A stretch of DNA of 64,000 nucleotides, from the NCBI GenBank assembly GCA_958435945.1, contig CAUBIC010000015.1, positions 1 through 64,000 of the forward strand, read 5' to 3'. Shown one piece after another: positions 18,337 to 26,274 of this stretch. The stretch comes from an uncultured Collinsella sp. (GTDB lineage: Bacteria > Actinomycetota > Coriobacteriia > Coriobacteriales > Coriobacteriaceae). Each line of letters begins with the position of its first letter. Position 1 is the stretch's first letter. The translations under genes were made by a program, and so were the position numbers. Under the pieces are notes generated by a model. That model saw only the letters and a program-made list of their open reading frames with translations, was not told where the DNA came from and did no database searches.

Positions 18337-19584
18337 CTAGAGCTTGTGGTGGCGCTCTTCTTTACGTTCCTCGGCTGCTTGCTCCTCCTGCTTAAAAGCG
18401 GGGTCGTCGGGGGTTACCAGCTCGTCCTCGTGCGTGCGCTTGTTGTAATGGTGACGTAGCACGGGCTCAAACAGGTGCAGGTGCTTGGCGAAGGCCGCCG
18501 AGCCAATGGCGAGCACGGTAAAGATGAGCACGCGCATGGGGACCTCGACCTGATTGATGGCGGCGGCGCCGGCCGAAAGCATAATGCACCAGGCGTAGAT
18601 GAGCAGTACGGCCTGCTTTTGGTTGTAGCCCTCTTGAATGAGGCGGTGGTGGATGTGGCCCTTGTCGGCCTGCCCGATGCTAATGTGGGCGCGCTTACGG
18701 CGCACGATGGCGCTAAACGTATCGATGATGGGCACGCCGGCCACGATGAGCGGGATGATGAGCGAGGTGAGCGCGGCGGTGCGGCTCACGTTGAGCAGCG
18801 AGATGGAGCCCAGCGCAAAGCCCAGAAGCAGCGACCCCGAGTCGCCCAAGAAGATGCTCGCGGGGTTGAAGTTATAGCGCAAGAAGGCGAGGCACGAGCC
18901 AAAGAGAGCGATGGAGAGCGCGGCGGCGTCGATGCGGCCCGAGAGCACCGCGACCGAAAACATGGTGAACGACGCGATACCGCAGATACCCGTGGCCAGA
19001 CCGTCGAGGCCGTCGATAAGGTTGATGATGTTGGTGAACGCCACCAGGTAGACCACAGTGATGGGGTAGGCGAGCCAGCCGAGCATGATCTCGCCGGGAG
19101 CAAACGGGTTGACGATGACGCCGATGCGCAGGCCGCCCACGCAGGCGATGAGCGCGGCGAGGACCTGGCCGGCGAGCTTTTGCTTGGGCTTGAGCTGGAA
19201 GACGTCGTCGATCGCGCCGGTCGCAAAGATGACGGTAAAAGAAAGCGCAAGTATGGGGTAGCTGATGTGCAGACGGGGGTGGGGCACCAAAGCGGGCGGC
19301 CAGCCCAGGTACCAGGTGCCTAGGATCTGAACAATGCAGGCGACGACGAGGCCCAAAAAGACTGCCGTGCCACCCATGCGCGGGATGGGTTTAGTGTTGA
19401 TGCGGCGCTTGGAAGGATAATCGACGGCGTCGAGCTTGATTGCCAGGCGCTTGACCAGGGGCACCGCAAGGAAGGTCGTGATAAAAGCCGCGACCGCCAC
19501 GCAAAGGTACGGTATGAAGCTCGTGGAGGAAGCCATGAATCGATAAACCGCCAAGCGTCGAAGGAAAAGGTCAAAGGATGCCAT
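18337..19584 (-). CDS. undecaprenyl-phosphate sugar-1-phosphate transferase (WecA/TagO type)
   Basis: 415 aa polytopic membrane enzyme of the MraY/WecA family. Motifs in order: RRINTKPIPRMGG (cytoplasmic loop 1), FATGAIDDVFQLKPKQKL, NIINLIDGLDGLATGI, FLGDSGSLLLGF and the metal-site HIHHRLI. It would transfer GlcNAc-1-phosphate (or similar) onto undecaprenyl phosphate to start teichoic-acid or capsule synthesis. The start is uncertain: 19584 or the internal ATG at 19536, neither with a strong ribosome binding site. The C-terminal ~45 residues are charged (EEQAAEERKEERHH). No other polysaccharide gene is adjacent. Confidence 0.85.
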   Translation of the reverse strand: MASFDLFLRRLAVYRFMASSTSFIPYLCVAVAAFITTFLAVPLVKRLAIKLDAVDYPSKRRINTKPIPRMGGTAVFLGLVVACIVQILGTWYLGWPPALVPHPRLHISYPILALSFTVIFATGAIDDVFQLKPKQKLAGQVLAALIACVGGLRIGVIVNPFAPGEIMLGWLAYPITVVYLVAFTNIINLIDGLDGLATGICGIASFTMFSVAVLSGRIDAAALSIALFGSCLAFLRYNFNPASIFLGDSGSLLLGFALGSISLLNVSRTAALTSLIIPLIVAGVPIIDTFSAIVRRKRAHISIGQADKGHIHHRLIQEGYNQKQAVLLIYAWCIMLSAGAAAINQVEVPMRVLIFTVLAIGSAAFAKHLHLFEPVLRHHYNKRTHEDELVTPDDPAFKQEEQAAEERKEERHHKL

Positions 19585-19769
19585 GCCGCAAAGGGTATAG
19601 CTGACCCATGATACTCGACCAAGGAGGGTGTGAGGAATTGCACGGGGCGATAATCACGCGCTTACCAGATATTCGAGTGATAGTGGGGCTCTGCCTGGTG
19701 CCTTTTGGGAATCATGGCGGGATTTGCAATGGCGATTTTCGGCAAAAGAAAACCACCCCCCACGTTACG

Positions 19770-19914
19770 AAAATGAACCCACCTAAAACAGGTGGGTGCC
19801 CTCATCGACTGTTCCAGCGTCCTTAACAACGAAGGATACCTGTACTAGGTACGACTGTGTGGGCTCCCTAAATAAACGCGACGGTTCACCCAGTTGCTCC
19901 GCGGGGGGCGGAAT
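19770..19914 (-). ncRNA. ssrS: structured small RNA candidate, possibly 6S RNA
   Basis: In the gap 19585-20063, minus strand, a TATGAT box (19921-19926) precedes about 145 bases with several hairpins: TTCCGC-CCCC-GCGGAG, ACCT-AGTAC-AGGT, and TCCTT with AAGGA. They end in the terminator ACCCACCT-GTTTT-AGGTGGGT followed by TCATTTTC (19770-19797). The GGGAGCCCACAC and GGGCACCCACCT segments resemble 6S RNA 3' halves as I recall them. No convincing reading frame overlaps. The class assignment is tentative; that a terminated RNA is made is more likely. Confidence 0.55.
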
Positions 19915-20063
19915 ACCTACATCATAAAGCGGCACTTTGTGGATTCCAGTCTTGACATTACAAAAATCGTGTCGGACGATTACGGCGCCTTGGGCTCGAG
20001 CCGTCTGTGCGGTTGGCCCTTTTGCGTTTGAGCTGCTGAATCGTTGTTTTGGAGCATGTTTTT

Positions 20064-21002
20064 ATGCCGACGTCGTTGACCGAACTTTTTTCGCCCGCCT
20101 GCCATTTGTGTCCGCGCCGCTGCGGTGCGGCGCGCGATGAGGGCGCGCACGGCGTATGCGGTGCTAACGACACGCTCAAGGTGGCCCGCGCCGCGCTTCA
20201 TATGTGGGAGGAGCCGCCTATCTCGGGCGAGGCCGGTTCGGGCACAATCTTCTTTAGCGGCTGCTCGCTCAAATGCGTCTATTGTCAGAACCACGAGATC
20301 TCGACGGGCAATTTTGGGCTTGAGATTTCGCCCGAGCGTCTGGTCGAGATTATGTTGGAGCTGCAGGACCAGGGTGCGAACAATATTAATCTGGTGACGG
20401 CGACACACTACGCGCACCTGCTGCCTGCTGCGATTGCCGCGGCACGGGCGCGCGGGCTGGCCATCCCAATCGTCTACAACACGAGCGGTTATGAGCGTGC
20501 GAGTGCCGTGTCGGCGCTCGGCAATCTGGTCGATGTGTGGCTTACCGACTTTAAATATGCCGATGCGGCGCTTGCGCAGTCACTGTCTCATATTCAGGAC
20601 TACCCGCGCGTGGCCGTGTCGGGCTTAGCGCAAATGGCGCGCGAGATTGAGCGCCGCGGGGGAGAGCTGGTGGACGAGGACGGGCTCATGAAGCGCGGCA
20701 TGATCGTGCGCCATCTGGTACTGCCGGGACATGCAGACGATTCGTGTCGCGTGCTGGACCTGGTGTGGCAGACGGTGGGCGATGTGCCGATTTCGGTCAT
20801 GAACCAGTACACGCCCAATGCGCTCATGCGCGAGCAGGGCGGCGACCTGGCGCGTGCTGTGACGCGCGAGGAGTACGAGCAGGTGCTCGACCATGCCGAT
20901 GACCTGGGTTTTACGACGATGTTCTGGCAAGAGGGCGGCGCGGTAGACGAGAGCTTTACCCCGGCCTTCGACACCACCGGTGTCCTCACCAGCGCAAAGT
21001 AG
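20064..21002 (+). CDS. radical SAM protein, PflX-like (COG1313)
   Basis: 312 aa. The radical SAM cluster motif CSLKCVYC lies at ~residues 69-76, preceded by an N-terminal Cys-rich CHLCPRRCG (residues ~14-22). NINLVTATHYAHLLPAA and IVYNTSGYE are typical of the PflA-like 'PflX' group. These enzymes resemble glycyl-radical activases, but their targets are unknown. The start is the ATG at 20064, with GGAG nine bases ahead. It stands alone. Cluster assembly would rely on the suf genes further along. Confidence 0.85.
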   Translation: MPTSLTELFSPACHLCPRRCGAARDEGAHGVCGANDTLKVARAALHMWEEPPISGEAGSGTIFFSGCSLKCVYCQNHEISTGNFGLEISPERLVEIMLELQDQGANNINLVTATHYAHLLPAAIAAARARGLAIPIVYNTSGYERASAVSALGNLVDVWLTDFKYADAALAQSLSHIQDYPRVAVSGLAQMAREIERRGGELVDEDGLMKRGMIVRHLVLPGHADDSCRVLDLVWQTVGDVPISVMNQYTPNALMREQGGDLARAVTREEYEQVLDHADDLGFTTMFWQEGGAVDESFTPAFDTTGVLTSAK

Positions 21003-21015
21003 CGCGTTCACCGAT

Positions 21016-21096
21016 GATTTTTCTGGGACGGGGATTAAAAAATCATTGAGAGGATTGCCTGCTCGAAAAGTAGTCAAAATGGCTCCGTCCCAAAAA
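21016..21096. repeat. repeat R5, copy 2 (units B and inverted A)
   Basis: Unit B (21016-21047) matches 8251-8283 nearly base for base. Unit A (21066-21096) matches 8203-8231 in reverse orientation. It lies between the radical SAM gene and tRNA-Ala. Confidence 0.7.
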
Positions 21097-21112
21097 GACT
21101 GGGTATTGGGCG

Positions 21113-21140
21113 TTGACAGTTGGCGAGCCGTAGGTAAAAT
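21113..21140 (+). promoter_or_regulatory. tRNA-Ala promoter
   Basis: A consensus TTGACA (21113-21118), a 16-base spacer and TAAAAT (21135-21140), 13 bases before the mature tRNA. Confidence 0.75.
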
Positions 21141-21153
21141 AACAACTTGTCCT

Positions 21154-21226
21154 GGGGACGTAGCTCAGTTGGGAGAGCGCTGCCGTCGCATGGCAGAGGC
21201 CGAGGGTTCGACTCCCTTCGTCTCCA
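21154..21226 (+). tRNA. tRNA-Ala (CGC)
   Basis: Complete cloverleaf: acceptor GGGGACG/CGTCTCC with one G-T pair, anticodon stem CTGCC/GGCAG, loop GTCGCAT with anticodon CGC, and T-loop TTCGACT. The CCA end is not encoded in full (A73 is followed by CCC). Confidence 0.93.
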
Positions 21227-21240
21227 CCCTTGGATTTGAT

Positions 21241-21272
21241 AAGCCGCTGACATTGTGTCGGCGGCTTTTTTT
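21241..21272 (+). terminator. terminator after tRNA-Ala
   Basis: AAGCCGCTGACA pairs with TGTCGGCGGCTT around TTG, followed by a T-run. It lies directly upstream of the next gene's ribosome binding site. Confidence 0.8.
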
Positions 21273-21291
21273 AAAAAGAAAGGGCGGTACT

Positions 21292-21750
21292 ATGGCCGAG
21301 CTTGAGTTCCAACCATTGTCCGACGAGGAGCGCGCCGAGTTGGAAGAGCTCCGCGCCGAGAAGGCCCGCCGCGAGGCTCAGGAAGAGGCTCGTCGCGAGC
21401 GTGAGGAGCTGGCTGCCCTGCGTGCCGAGCGCGCAAAGGCCGAGGAAGCCGCCACGAGGGCCGCATCCGAGCGCAAGCCCGCGCCCGCGCCCAAGCCCGC
21501 CACTGCGAAGCCTGCGCCTGCCACACCCAAACCTCAACCTAAAAAGGTGGCTCATCCCAAGCCCGCCGAGCCCAAGCCGAGCCGTGACGAGATGACCTTT
21601 GCCCAGCGCATGGTCACCTCCAAGGAGCCTACGGGTGAGAATGAGATCCCCGGCATGGCTCCGGCTCAAAAAATCATCATTGTGCTCGCCCTCATCGCGT
21701 TTATCGTCTTTATGGTCTACACGATCACGGGCAGCATGGGCCTGCACTAA
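21292..21750 (+). CDS. coiled-coil protein with C-terminal membrane anchor
   Basis: 152 aa. Residues ~10-60 are a highly charged heptad-rich coiled coil (Glu/Arg/Ala), followed by a Pro/Ala/Lys linker (~62-98) and a single TM segment at residues ~127-147 (IIIVLALIAFIVFMVYTI). A tail-anchored topology with a cytoplasmic coiled coil is likely. I do not recognise a family. The start at 21292 follows AAAGGGCGG. It may be transcribed with pncB 82 bp downstream. Confidence 0.75.
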   Translation: MAELEFQPLSDEERAELEELRAEKARREAQEEARREREELAALRAERAKAEEAATRAASERKPAPAPKPATAKPAPATPKPQPKKVAHPKPAEPKPSRDEMTFAQRMVTSKEPTGENEIPGMAPAQKIIIVLALIAFIVFMVYTITGSMGLH

Positions 21751-21832
21751 CCTGTTCGCGCCGGGCTCCATGCCCGCACGTCCGCCTCGTCCAACCCTCA
21801 ACTTCTGCACAACGCATCCGAAAGGTCGCCCC

Positions 21833-23338
21833 ATGGCTTTGACCGACATCTCGCATCCTACCGACATTGCAATGCTCACCGATCTGTACGAGCTCACTAT
21901 GGCCCAGGGCCTGTGGGAGAGCGGCAAGGCCAATGAGCAGGGTTGTTTTACCGCGTTTTACCGCGACCATCCCTTTGGTAGCGCCTACGCCGTCATGTGC
22001 GGTACCGCCGAGCTGCCCGAGCTGGTCGAGAACCTGCGCTTTACGCCTGAGGACATCGACTACCTCGCCTCGCTCCAGGCCCCGGCCGGCGGCGCGATGT
22101 TTAAGCCTGGATTCCTCGACTACCTGCGCGATTTTCGTGCGCATGTGAACATCGACGCTGTCCCCGAGGGCGAGCTCGTCTTTCCGCGCGAGCCCATGGT
22201 GCGCGTCACCGGCCCTGCGCTGGAGTGCCAGCTGCTCGAGACGGCGCTGCTCAACATCGTCGGCTTCCAGACACTTGTCGCCACCAAGACGGCGCGTGTG
22301 GTGCTGGCGGCGGACGGCCGTCCCGTTGCCGAGTTTGGCCTGCGCCGCGCCCAGGGTCCCGATGGCGGCCTGGCCGTTGCGCGCGCGAGCTACGTTGCCG
22401 GCTGTTCCTCTACGTCCAATGTGCTCGCCGGTCGCCGCTACGGTATTCCCGTCTTTGGCACGCATGCGCACAGCTGGGTGATGAGCTTCGATTCCGAGCT
22501 CGAGGCCTTCCGTGCCTTTGCCAAGTCGAGCCCCAAGAACTGCACACTGCTCATCGACACCTACGATGTGCGTGAGGGCTGCGAGCATGCCATTACGGTT
22601 GCCAAGGAGATGGAGGCGGCAGGCGAGCGTCTGTCGGCTATTCGCATTGACTCGGGCGACCTTGCCAAGCTCTCCAAGTATGTTCGCGGCCGTTTTGATG
22701 CCGAGGGCCTGCCCTATGTGGGGATCTCGGTTTCCAACGATCTGGACGAGTACACGATTCAGTCGCTGCTCGACCAGGGCGCGCCCATCGATAGCTTTGG
22801 CGTGGGTACCAAGCTCGCGACCTGCTACGACCAGCCGGCGCTGGGCGGTGTGTATAAGCTTTCTGCCCGCCGTGCGAGCGAGTCGGACCCGTGGACGCCG
22901 GTGGTTAAGCTCTCCGAGCAGCCCTACAAGCGCACGATCCCGGGCGTGCAGCGCGTACGCCGCTATTACGACGGCTTTGGCGGCCCGATCTGCGACATGA
23001 TCTATGACGAGGATCATCTGTCGGGGGAGGGCGCCGCGCGTGGCAATACCCTCGTGGCCGTGAACGATGCCGCTCTGGTGACCGATGTGTCGGAGCTTGA
23101 GTATCGCGAGCTGCTGGTGCCGATCGTGCGCGATGGCAGCGCTGTTGCCCCGCGCGAGAGTATCGAGGACGCACGCGAGCGTTGCGCCTGGGCGCTTGAC
23201 CATCTGGATCCGGTCTACAAGCGCTTCCTGTATCCGCAGACCTATGTGGTGGGCATGGAGCAGGGCCTGGCACAGGTGCGCGACGAGCTCGTGCGCAAAA
23301 ACATGGCCGCGGCTTCCGCATTTCCCTGGGCTCACTAA
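21833..23338 (+). CDS. pncB: nicotinate phosphoribosyltransferase
   Basis: 501 aa. Joins nicotinate to PRPP to form nicotinate mononucleotide in NAD salvage. The N-terminus MLTDLYELTMAQGLW, GLRRAQGPDGG (~residue 166) and the active-site GTHAHSWVMSF (~residue 206) are characteristic. IRIDSGDLAKLS and GVGTKLATC in the barrel are also present. The start is the ATG at 21833 after GAAAGG; the upstream in-frame extension overlaps the preceding gene in another frame. R3b follows the stop immediately. Confidence 0.92.
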   Translation: MALTDISHPTDIAMLTDLYELTMAQGLWESGKANEQGCFTAFYRDHPFGSAYAVMCGTAELPELVENLRFTPEDIDYLASLQAPAGGAMFKPGFLDYLRDFRAHVNIDAVPEGELVFPREPMVRVTGPALECQLLETALLNIVGFQTLVATKTARVVLAADGRPVAEFGLRRAQGPDGGLAVARASYVAGCSSTSNVLAGRRYGIPVFGTHAHSWVMSFDSELEAFRAFAKSSPKNCTLLIDTYDVREGCEHAITVAKEMEAAGERLSAIRIDSGDLAKLSKYVRGRFDAEGLPYVGISVSNDLDEYTIQSLLDQGAPIDSFGVGTKLATCYDQPALGGVYKLSARRASESDPWTPVVKLSEQPYKRTIPGVQRVRRYYDGFGGPICDMIYDEDHLSGEGAARGNTLVAVNDAALVTDVSELEYRELLVPIVRDGSAVAPRESIEDARERCAWALDHLDPVYKRFLYPQTYVVGMEQGLAQVRDELVRKNMAAASAFPWAH

Positions 23339-23341
23339 TGA

Positions 23342-23375
23342 AATGATCCCTTGGGGACGGAGGAAAACGGATCAT
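23342..23375. repeat. repeat R3b, single arm
   Basis: The same 34-base sequence as each arm of R3a, in one copy, starting three bases after the pncB stop. The ATGATCC/GGATCAT ends allow only a small hairpin. Confidence 0.85.
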
Positions 23376-23414
23376 TTTCTCGCCCGCCCACTCAACATTC
23401 GATTGGTTTGACGC

Positions 23415-24542
23415 ATGACGACTTCTTATAAAACGATGGTGGTAAAGATCGGTTCGTCCACGGTGGTGGGTGCCGATGGCAAGGTCAACCGCGCCTTTAT
23501 CGGCGGGCTTGCCGATCAGGCCGCAGCGCTGCGCAAGCTCGGCTGGCGCCTGGTCGTGGTGAGCTCGGGCGCTATCGCCTGCGGCTATCCCGTGCTGGGC
23601 TTCGACCGCAAGCCGGTCGGCGACCTGCCGAGCCTGCAGGCCTGCGCCTCGGCCGGTCAGTGCATCATCTCGTCGGCCTACGATGAGGAGTTCCATGCGC
23701 GCGACCTTCTCACCTCGCTCGTGCTGCTCACGCGCCACGACACGGCCCGCCGTACGTCCTACCTGCACGCGCGCGACGCCCTGCTGCGCCTGGTGGAGCT
23801 TGGCGTGGTGCCGGTCGTCAACGAGAACGATACCGTTACCGTCGATGAGATCAAGTTTGGCGACAACGACACGCTGGCGGCGCTTGTAAGCTGCCTGGTT
23901 TCTGCCGATCTGTGTGTGACGCTCTCGGACATCGATGGCCTCTACACTGCCAATCCGCATGAGGATCCCACGGCCGAGTTTGTACCGGTCGTGCATAAGA
24001 TCGATGCCAAGATCATCGCCTCGGCGGGCGATTCTTCCACATCGGTGGGCACGGGCGGCATGATTACCAAGATTCGTGCGAGCCGCATTCTGATGACGGC
24101 GGGCATTCAGAGCGTGATATGTTCGGGCGAGGAGCCCGATGCGCTCGTGCGCCTCGCCCGCGGAGAGAGCGTGGGTACGCTGTTCGATCCGCCGGCGGAG
24201 CGCCTGGACATTGCGCCCCGCAAGCTGTGGATTGCACTGGGCGACAAGGCGCATGGCTCAGTAACGGTTGACGATGGCGCCGCAAAGGCGCTGGTCAGCC
24301 GTGGCTCGTCCTTACTCGCGGTGGGTATTCGCGAGGTCGATGGCGCGTTTGCCGAGGGCGATGTGCTCGACGTGTGCGACCCAAGCGGCATGGTTGTCGC
24401 CCGCGGTATCGCCGAGGCCGATTCGGACGTGCTGGAACTTGCGGCAGGACGCCGCCAGGACCAGATCGCCGGGAACCGCCTGCTGGCAGACCTGGCCGAA
24501 AAGCCCGCGATCCATCGAGATAACTTAATCGTCTTCGCCTAA
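23415..24542 (+). CDS. proB: glutamate 5-kinase
   Basis: 375 aa. Phosphorylates glutamate for proline synthesis. The amino-acid-kinase domain shows VVKIGSSTVVG at the N-terminus, VVSSGAIACG, NENDTVTVDEIKFGDND and GTGGMITKIRAS. A C-terminal PUA domain occupies residues ~275-360. Proline feedback is expected for this family. The start ATG at 23415 has only a weak ribosome binding site. Its partner proA lies 1.7 kb downstream on the same strand, with an opposite-strand gene between. Confidence 0.92.
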   Translation: MTTSYKTMVVKIGSSTVVGADGKVNRAFIGGLADQAAALRKLGWRLVVVSSGAIACGYPVLGFDRKPVGDLPSLQACASAGQCIISSAYDEEFHARDLLTSLVLLTRHDTARRTSYLHARDALLRLVELGVVPVVNENDTVTVDEIKFGDNDTLAALVSCLVSADLCVTLSDIDGLYTANPHEDPTAEFVPVVHKIDAKIIASAGDSSTSVGTGGMITKIRASRILMTAGIQSVICSGEEPDALVRLARGESVGTLFDPPAERLDIAPRKLWIALGDKAHGSVTVDDGAAKALVSRGSSLLAVGIREVDGAFAEGDVLDVCDPSGMVVARGIAEADSDVLELAAGRRQDQIAGNRLLADLAEKPAIHRDNLIVFA

Positions 24543-24556
24543 CCAATTGACGCTGC

Positions 24557-24653
24557 AAACGCCCCTAAGCGGCAATCTGACGTTCAATCGTCGGGCATGA
24601 CCAGAAGGTCAATGCCCTCCTCTTTCACGTCACCTTGCTCGCTTAGGGGCGTT
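24557..24653 (+). terminator. nested hairpin after proB
   Basis: Outer arms AAACGCCCCTAAGCG (24557-24571) and CGCTTAGGGGCGTTT (24640-24653) enclose a second hairpin, GGGCATGACC-AGAA-GGTCAATGCCC (24593-24617). The right arm runs into TTTTCGCTTT, so it can end proB transcription. The nested form is more elaborate than a simple terminator. Confidence 0.7.
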
Positions 24654-24693
24654 TTCGCTTTCCGTCCTCTTTCTACAATGACTTCATTAACCT

Positions 24694-24742
24694 GGCACTT
24701 GGGGGCGTTCCTTTTGTGCCGGCAGTTGGGGACGCTCCTTTG
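24694..24742. repeat. repeat R6b
   Basis: GGCACTTGGGGGCGTTCC closing on GTGCC (24694-24720), then TTGGGGACGCTCCTTTG (24726-24742). This is a diverged version of the two R6a hairpins, at the 3' end of the S33 peptidase gene. Confidence 0.6.
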
Positions 24743-26161
24743 CTAGAAGATCTGGCGCAGGTCTCCGCGGTTGAGGGCTTCGTCGAAGAGGTGCTTGAAC
24801 ACCACGCTGCCGTGCAGGCCATCGTGCTCAAACTCGTTCGTCACCCAGGCATGCGAGTTGCCCACGCGGCTGAGCGTGTCGAGCTGCAGGCCCGAATCGA
24901 CGTACATGTCGTCGAAGTACACCGCAGCCTGGAGTGGTACTTCGTTGCAGGCCAAGCGTTGCGGGTCGTAGATCTTGTCCCAACTGGTGTCTTCCATCAG
25001 CAGGTCCATGGCGGGCTTGAAAGGCTTGAGCTCGGGCATCTGCTCAAACATCCACGGGAACATGGCCTCGCCGGTAAACATGAGCGGGCGCGCAAGCGTG
25101 TCGAACTCGGCGCGGTGCGCCTTCTCTTCTGCCGCGGCCCAGCGGATGGGCATGGTGTCGCCATCGGCGTAGATGAATTCCTGCAGCGTCCAGTACAGCG
25201 GATTCGTGCGTGTGTTGGTGCGCTCGAAGGCGCGCATCAAAAAGCTGTCGGATACCGAGGAGCCGCAGCTCAGCGTACCGTCGCCATCAACAAACGCGTG
25301 ATCGATGATCCAGTGCATGCGCTCAAAGCTCGGCTTCATGCCAAAGTCGCTGCCCATGAGCTGCAGGCGCTCGACCGTCATCGGCGAGCCGTCGGGCAGC
25401 ACGGGCTTTTGTTCCTCGAGGGCATCTGCCAGGGCCGCCACGCGCTCAACGTCGGCGGGGTAGCGGTCGTAATACTGCTGGGTCTTGGCGGCCATGCGCG
25501 GGAAGGTGTGCGCGTAGACCTCGCTGGCGCTTGCCGGCACGTGCGGAATGCCGCCGCAGGTAAAGCTTGCCGCCACGCCCTCGGGAAAGAGCGACAGATA
25601 GCTCAACGTCAAAAAGCCGCCGTAGCTCTGCCCGAGTGTGACCCAGGGCTTGCCGCCAAAGCCCACCAGGCGCAGGTACTCAAAATCGCGCACGATGGAG
25701 CTGGCGAGGTGGCGCTTGAGGAAGTCCGCCTGCGTGCGGGCCGCATCGGCTCCTGCTGCCTCGGCGCGATCGCCCAGAGCCGCGATCGTACGCCCGTCTA
25801 CGCAGCTGCTGCGCCCGGTACCGCGCTGGTCGGGCAGCACGACGCGGAAATGCTTGACGGCCTCCTCGATCCAGCCATCGCTTGTGGGCGACAGCGGACG
25901 CGGGCTCTCGCCGCCGGGGCCGCCCTGCAAAAAGAGGAGGAGCGGCAAGTCGTCGTTAATGCGGTCGGGCGCGCAAACCACGCGGTAGAAGAGCTTGATG
26001 CTTTCGGGTGCGCCGGCGATGGGCGCCGGCATGGCGCCGCGGCGCATGGTACTGCCGACGGCCAAAAGCATGGGCTCCAGGCCGCGCCAGTCGAGGGGGA
26101 CGTCGATGCTGTGGTCCTCGACGTAGAGGCCGGGGACGTGGTACGAAGTGATGAGCGCCAT
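24743..26161 (-). CDS. S33 alpha/beta hydrolase, proline iminopeptidase-like
   Basis: 472 aa. The oxyanion-loop LQGGPGGESPRP, LPDQRGTGRSS and the nucleophile elbow GQSYGGF (~residue 175) define peptidase family S33. The acid and base lie near YVDSGLQ and EHDGLHG at the C-terminus. It would release N-terminal proline from peptides in the cytoplasm (no signal peptide). The start is the ATG at 26161 behind GGAAG; the longer frame lacks one. It lies between proB and proA on the opposite strand, joining proline salvage with proline synthesis. Confidence 0.85.
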   Translation of the reverse strand: MALITSYHVPGLYVEDHSIDVPLDWRGLEPMLLAVGSTMRRGAMPAPIAGAPESIKLFYRVVCAPDRINDDLPLLLFLQGGPGGESPRPLSPTSDGWIEEAVKHFRVVLPDQRGTGRSSCVDGRTIAALGDRAEAAGADAARTQADFLKRHLASSIVRDFEYLRLVGFGGKPWVTLGQSYGGFLTLSYLSLFPEGVAASFTCGGIPHVPASASEVYAHTFPRMAAKTQQYYDRYPADVERVAALADALEEQKPVLPDGSPMTVERLQLMGSDFGMKPSFERMHWIIDHAFVDGDGTLSCGSSVSDSFLMRAFERTNTRTNPLYWTLQEFIYADGDTMPIRWAAAEEKAHRAEFDTLARPLMFTGEAMFPWMFEQMPELKPFKPAMDLLMEDTSWDKIYDPQRLACNEVPLQAAVYFDDMYVDSGLQLDTLSRVGNSHAWVTNEFEHDGLHGSVVFKHLFDEALNRGDLRQIF

Positions 26162-26274
26162 GTGATGCTTCCATTCGTTGCGGTGTTTCGGATTGACCAA
26201 TTCTACCGCCGTCTGCGAGGATGCGTGCAAATCGGCTACCATGGTTGGCAAACATCTAAGAGAAAGGGCCGTTC

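Noticed and set aside
19770..19914. 6C RNA as the identity of the small RNA
   Set aside because: Only one hairpin has a C-rich loop. The 6C motif requires two, and the terminal part fits 6S better.
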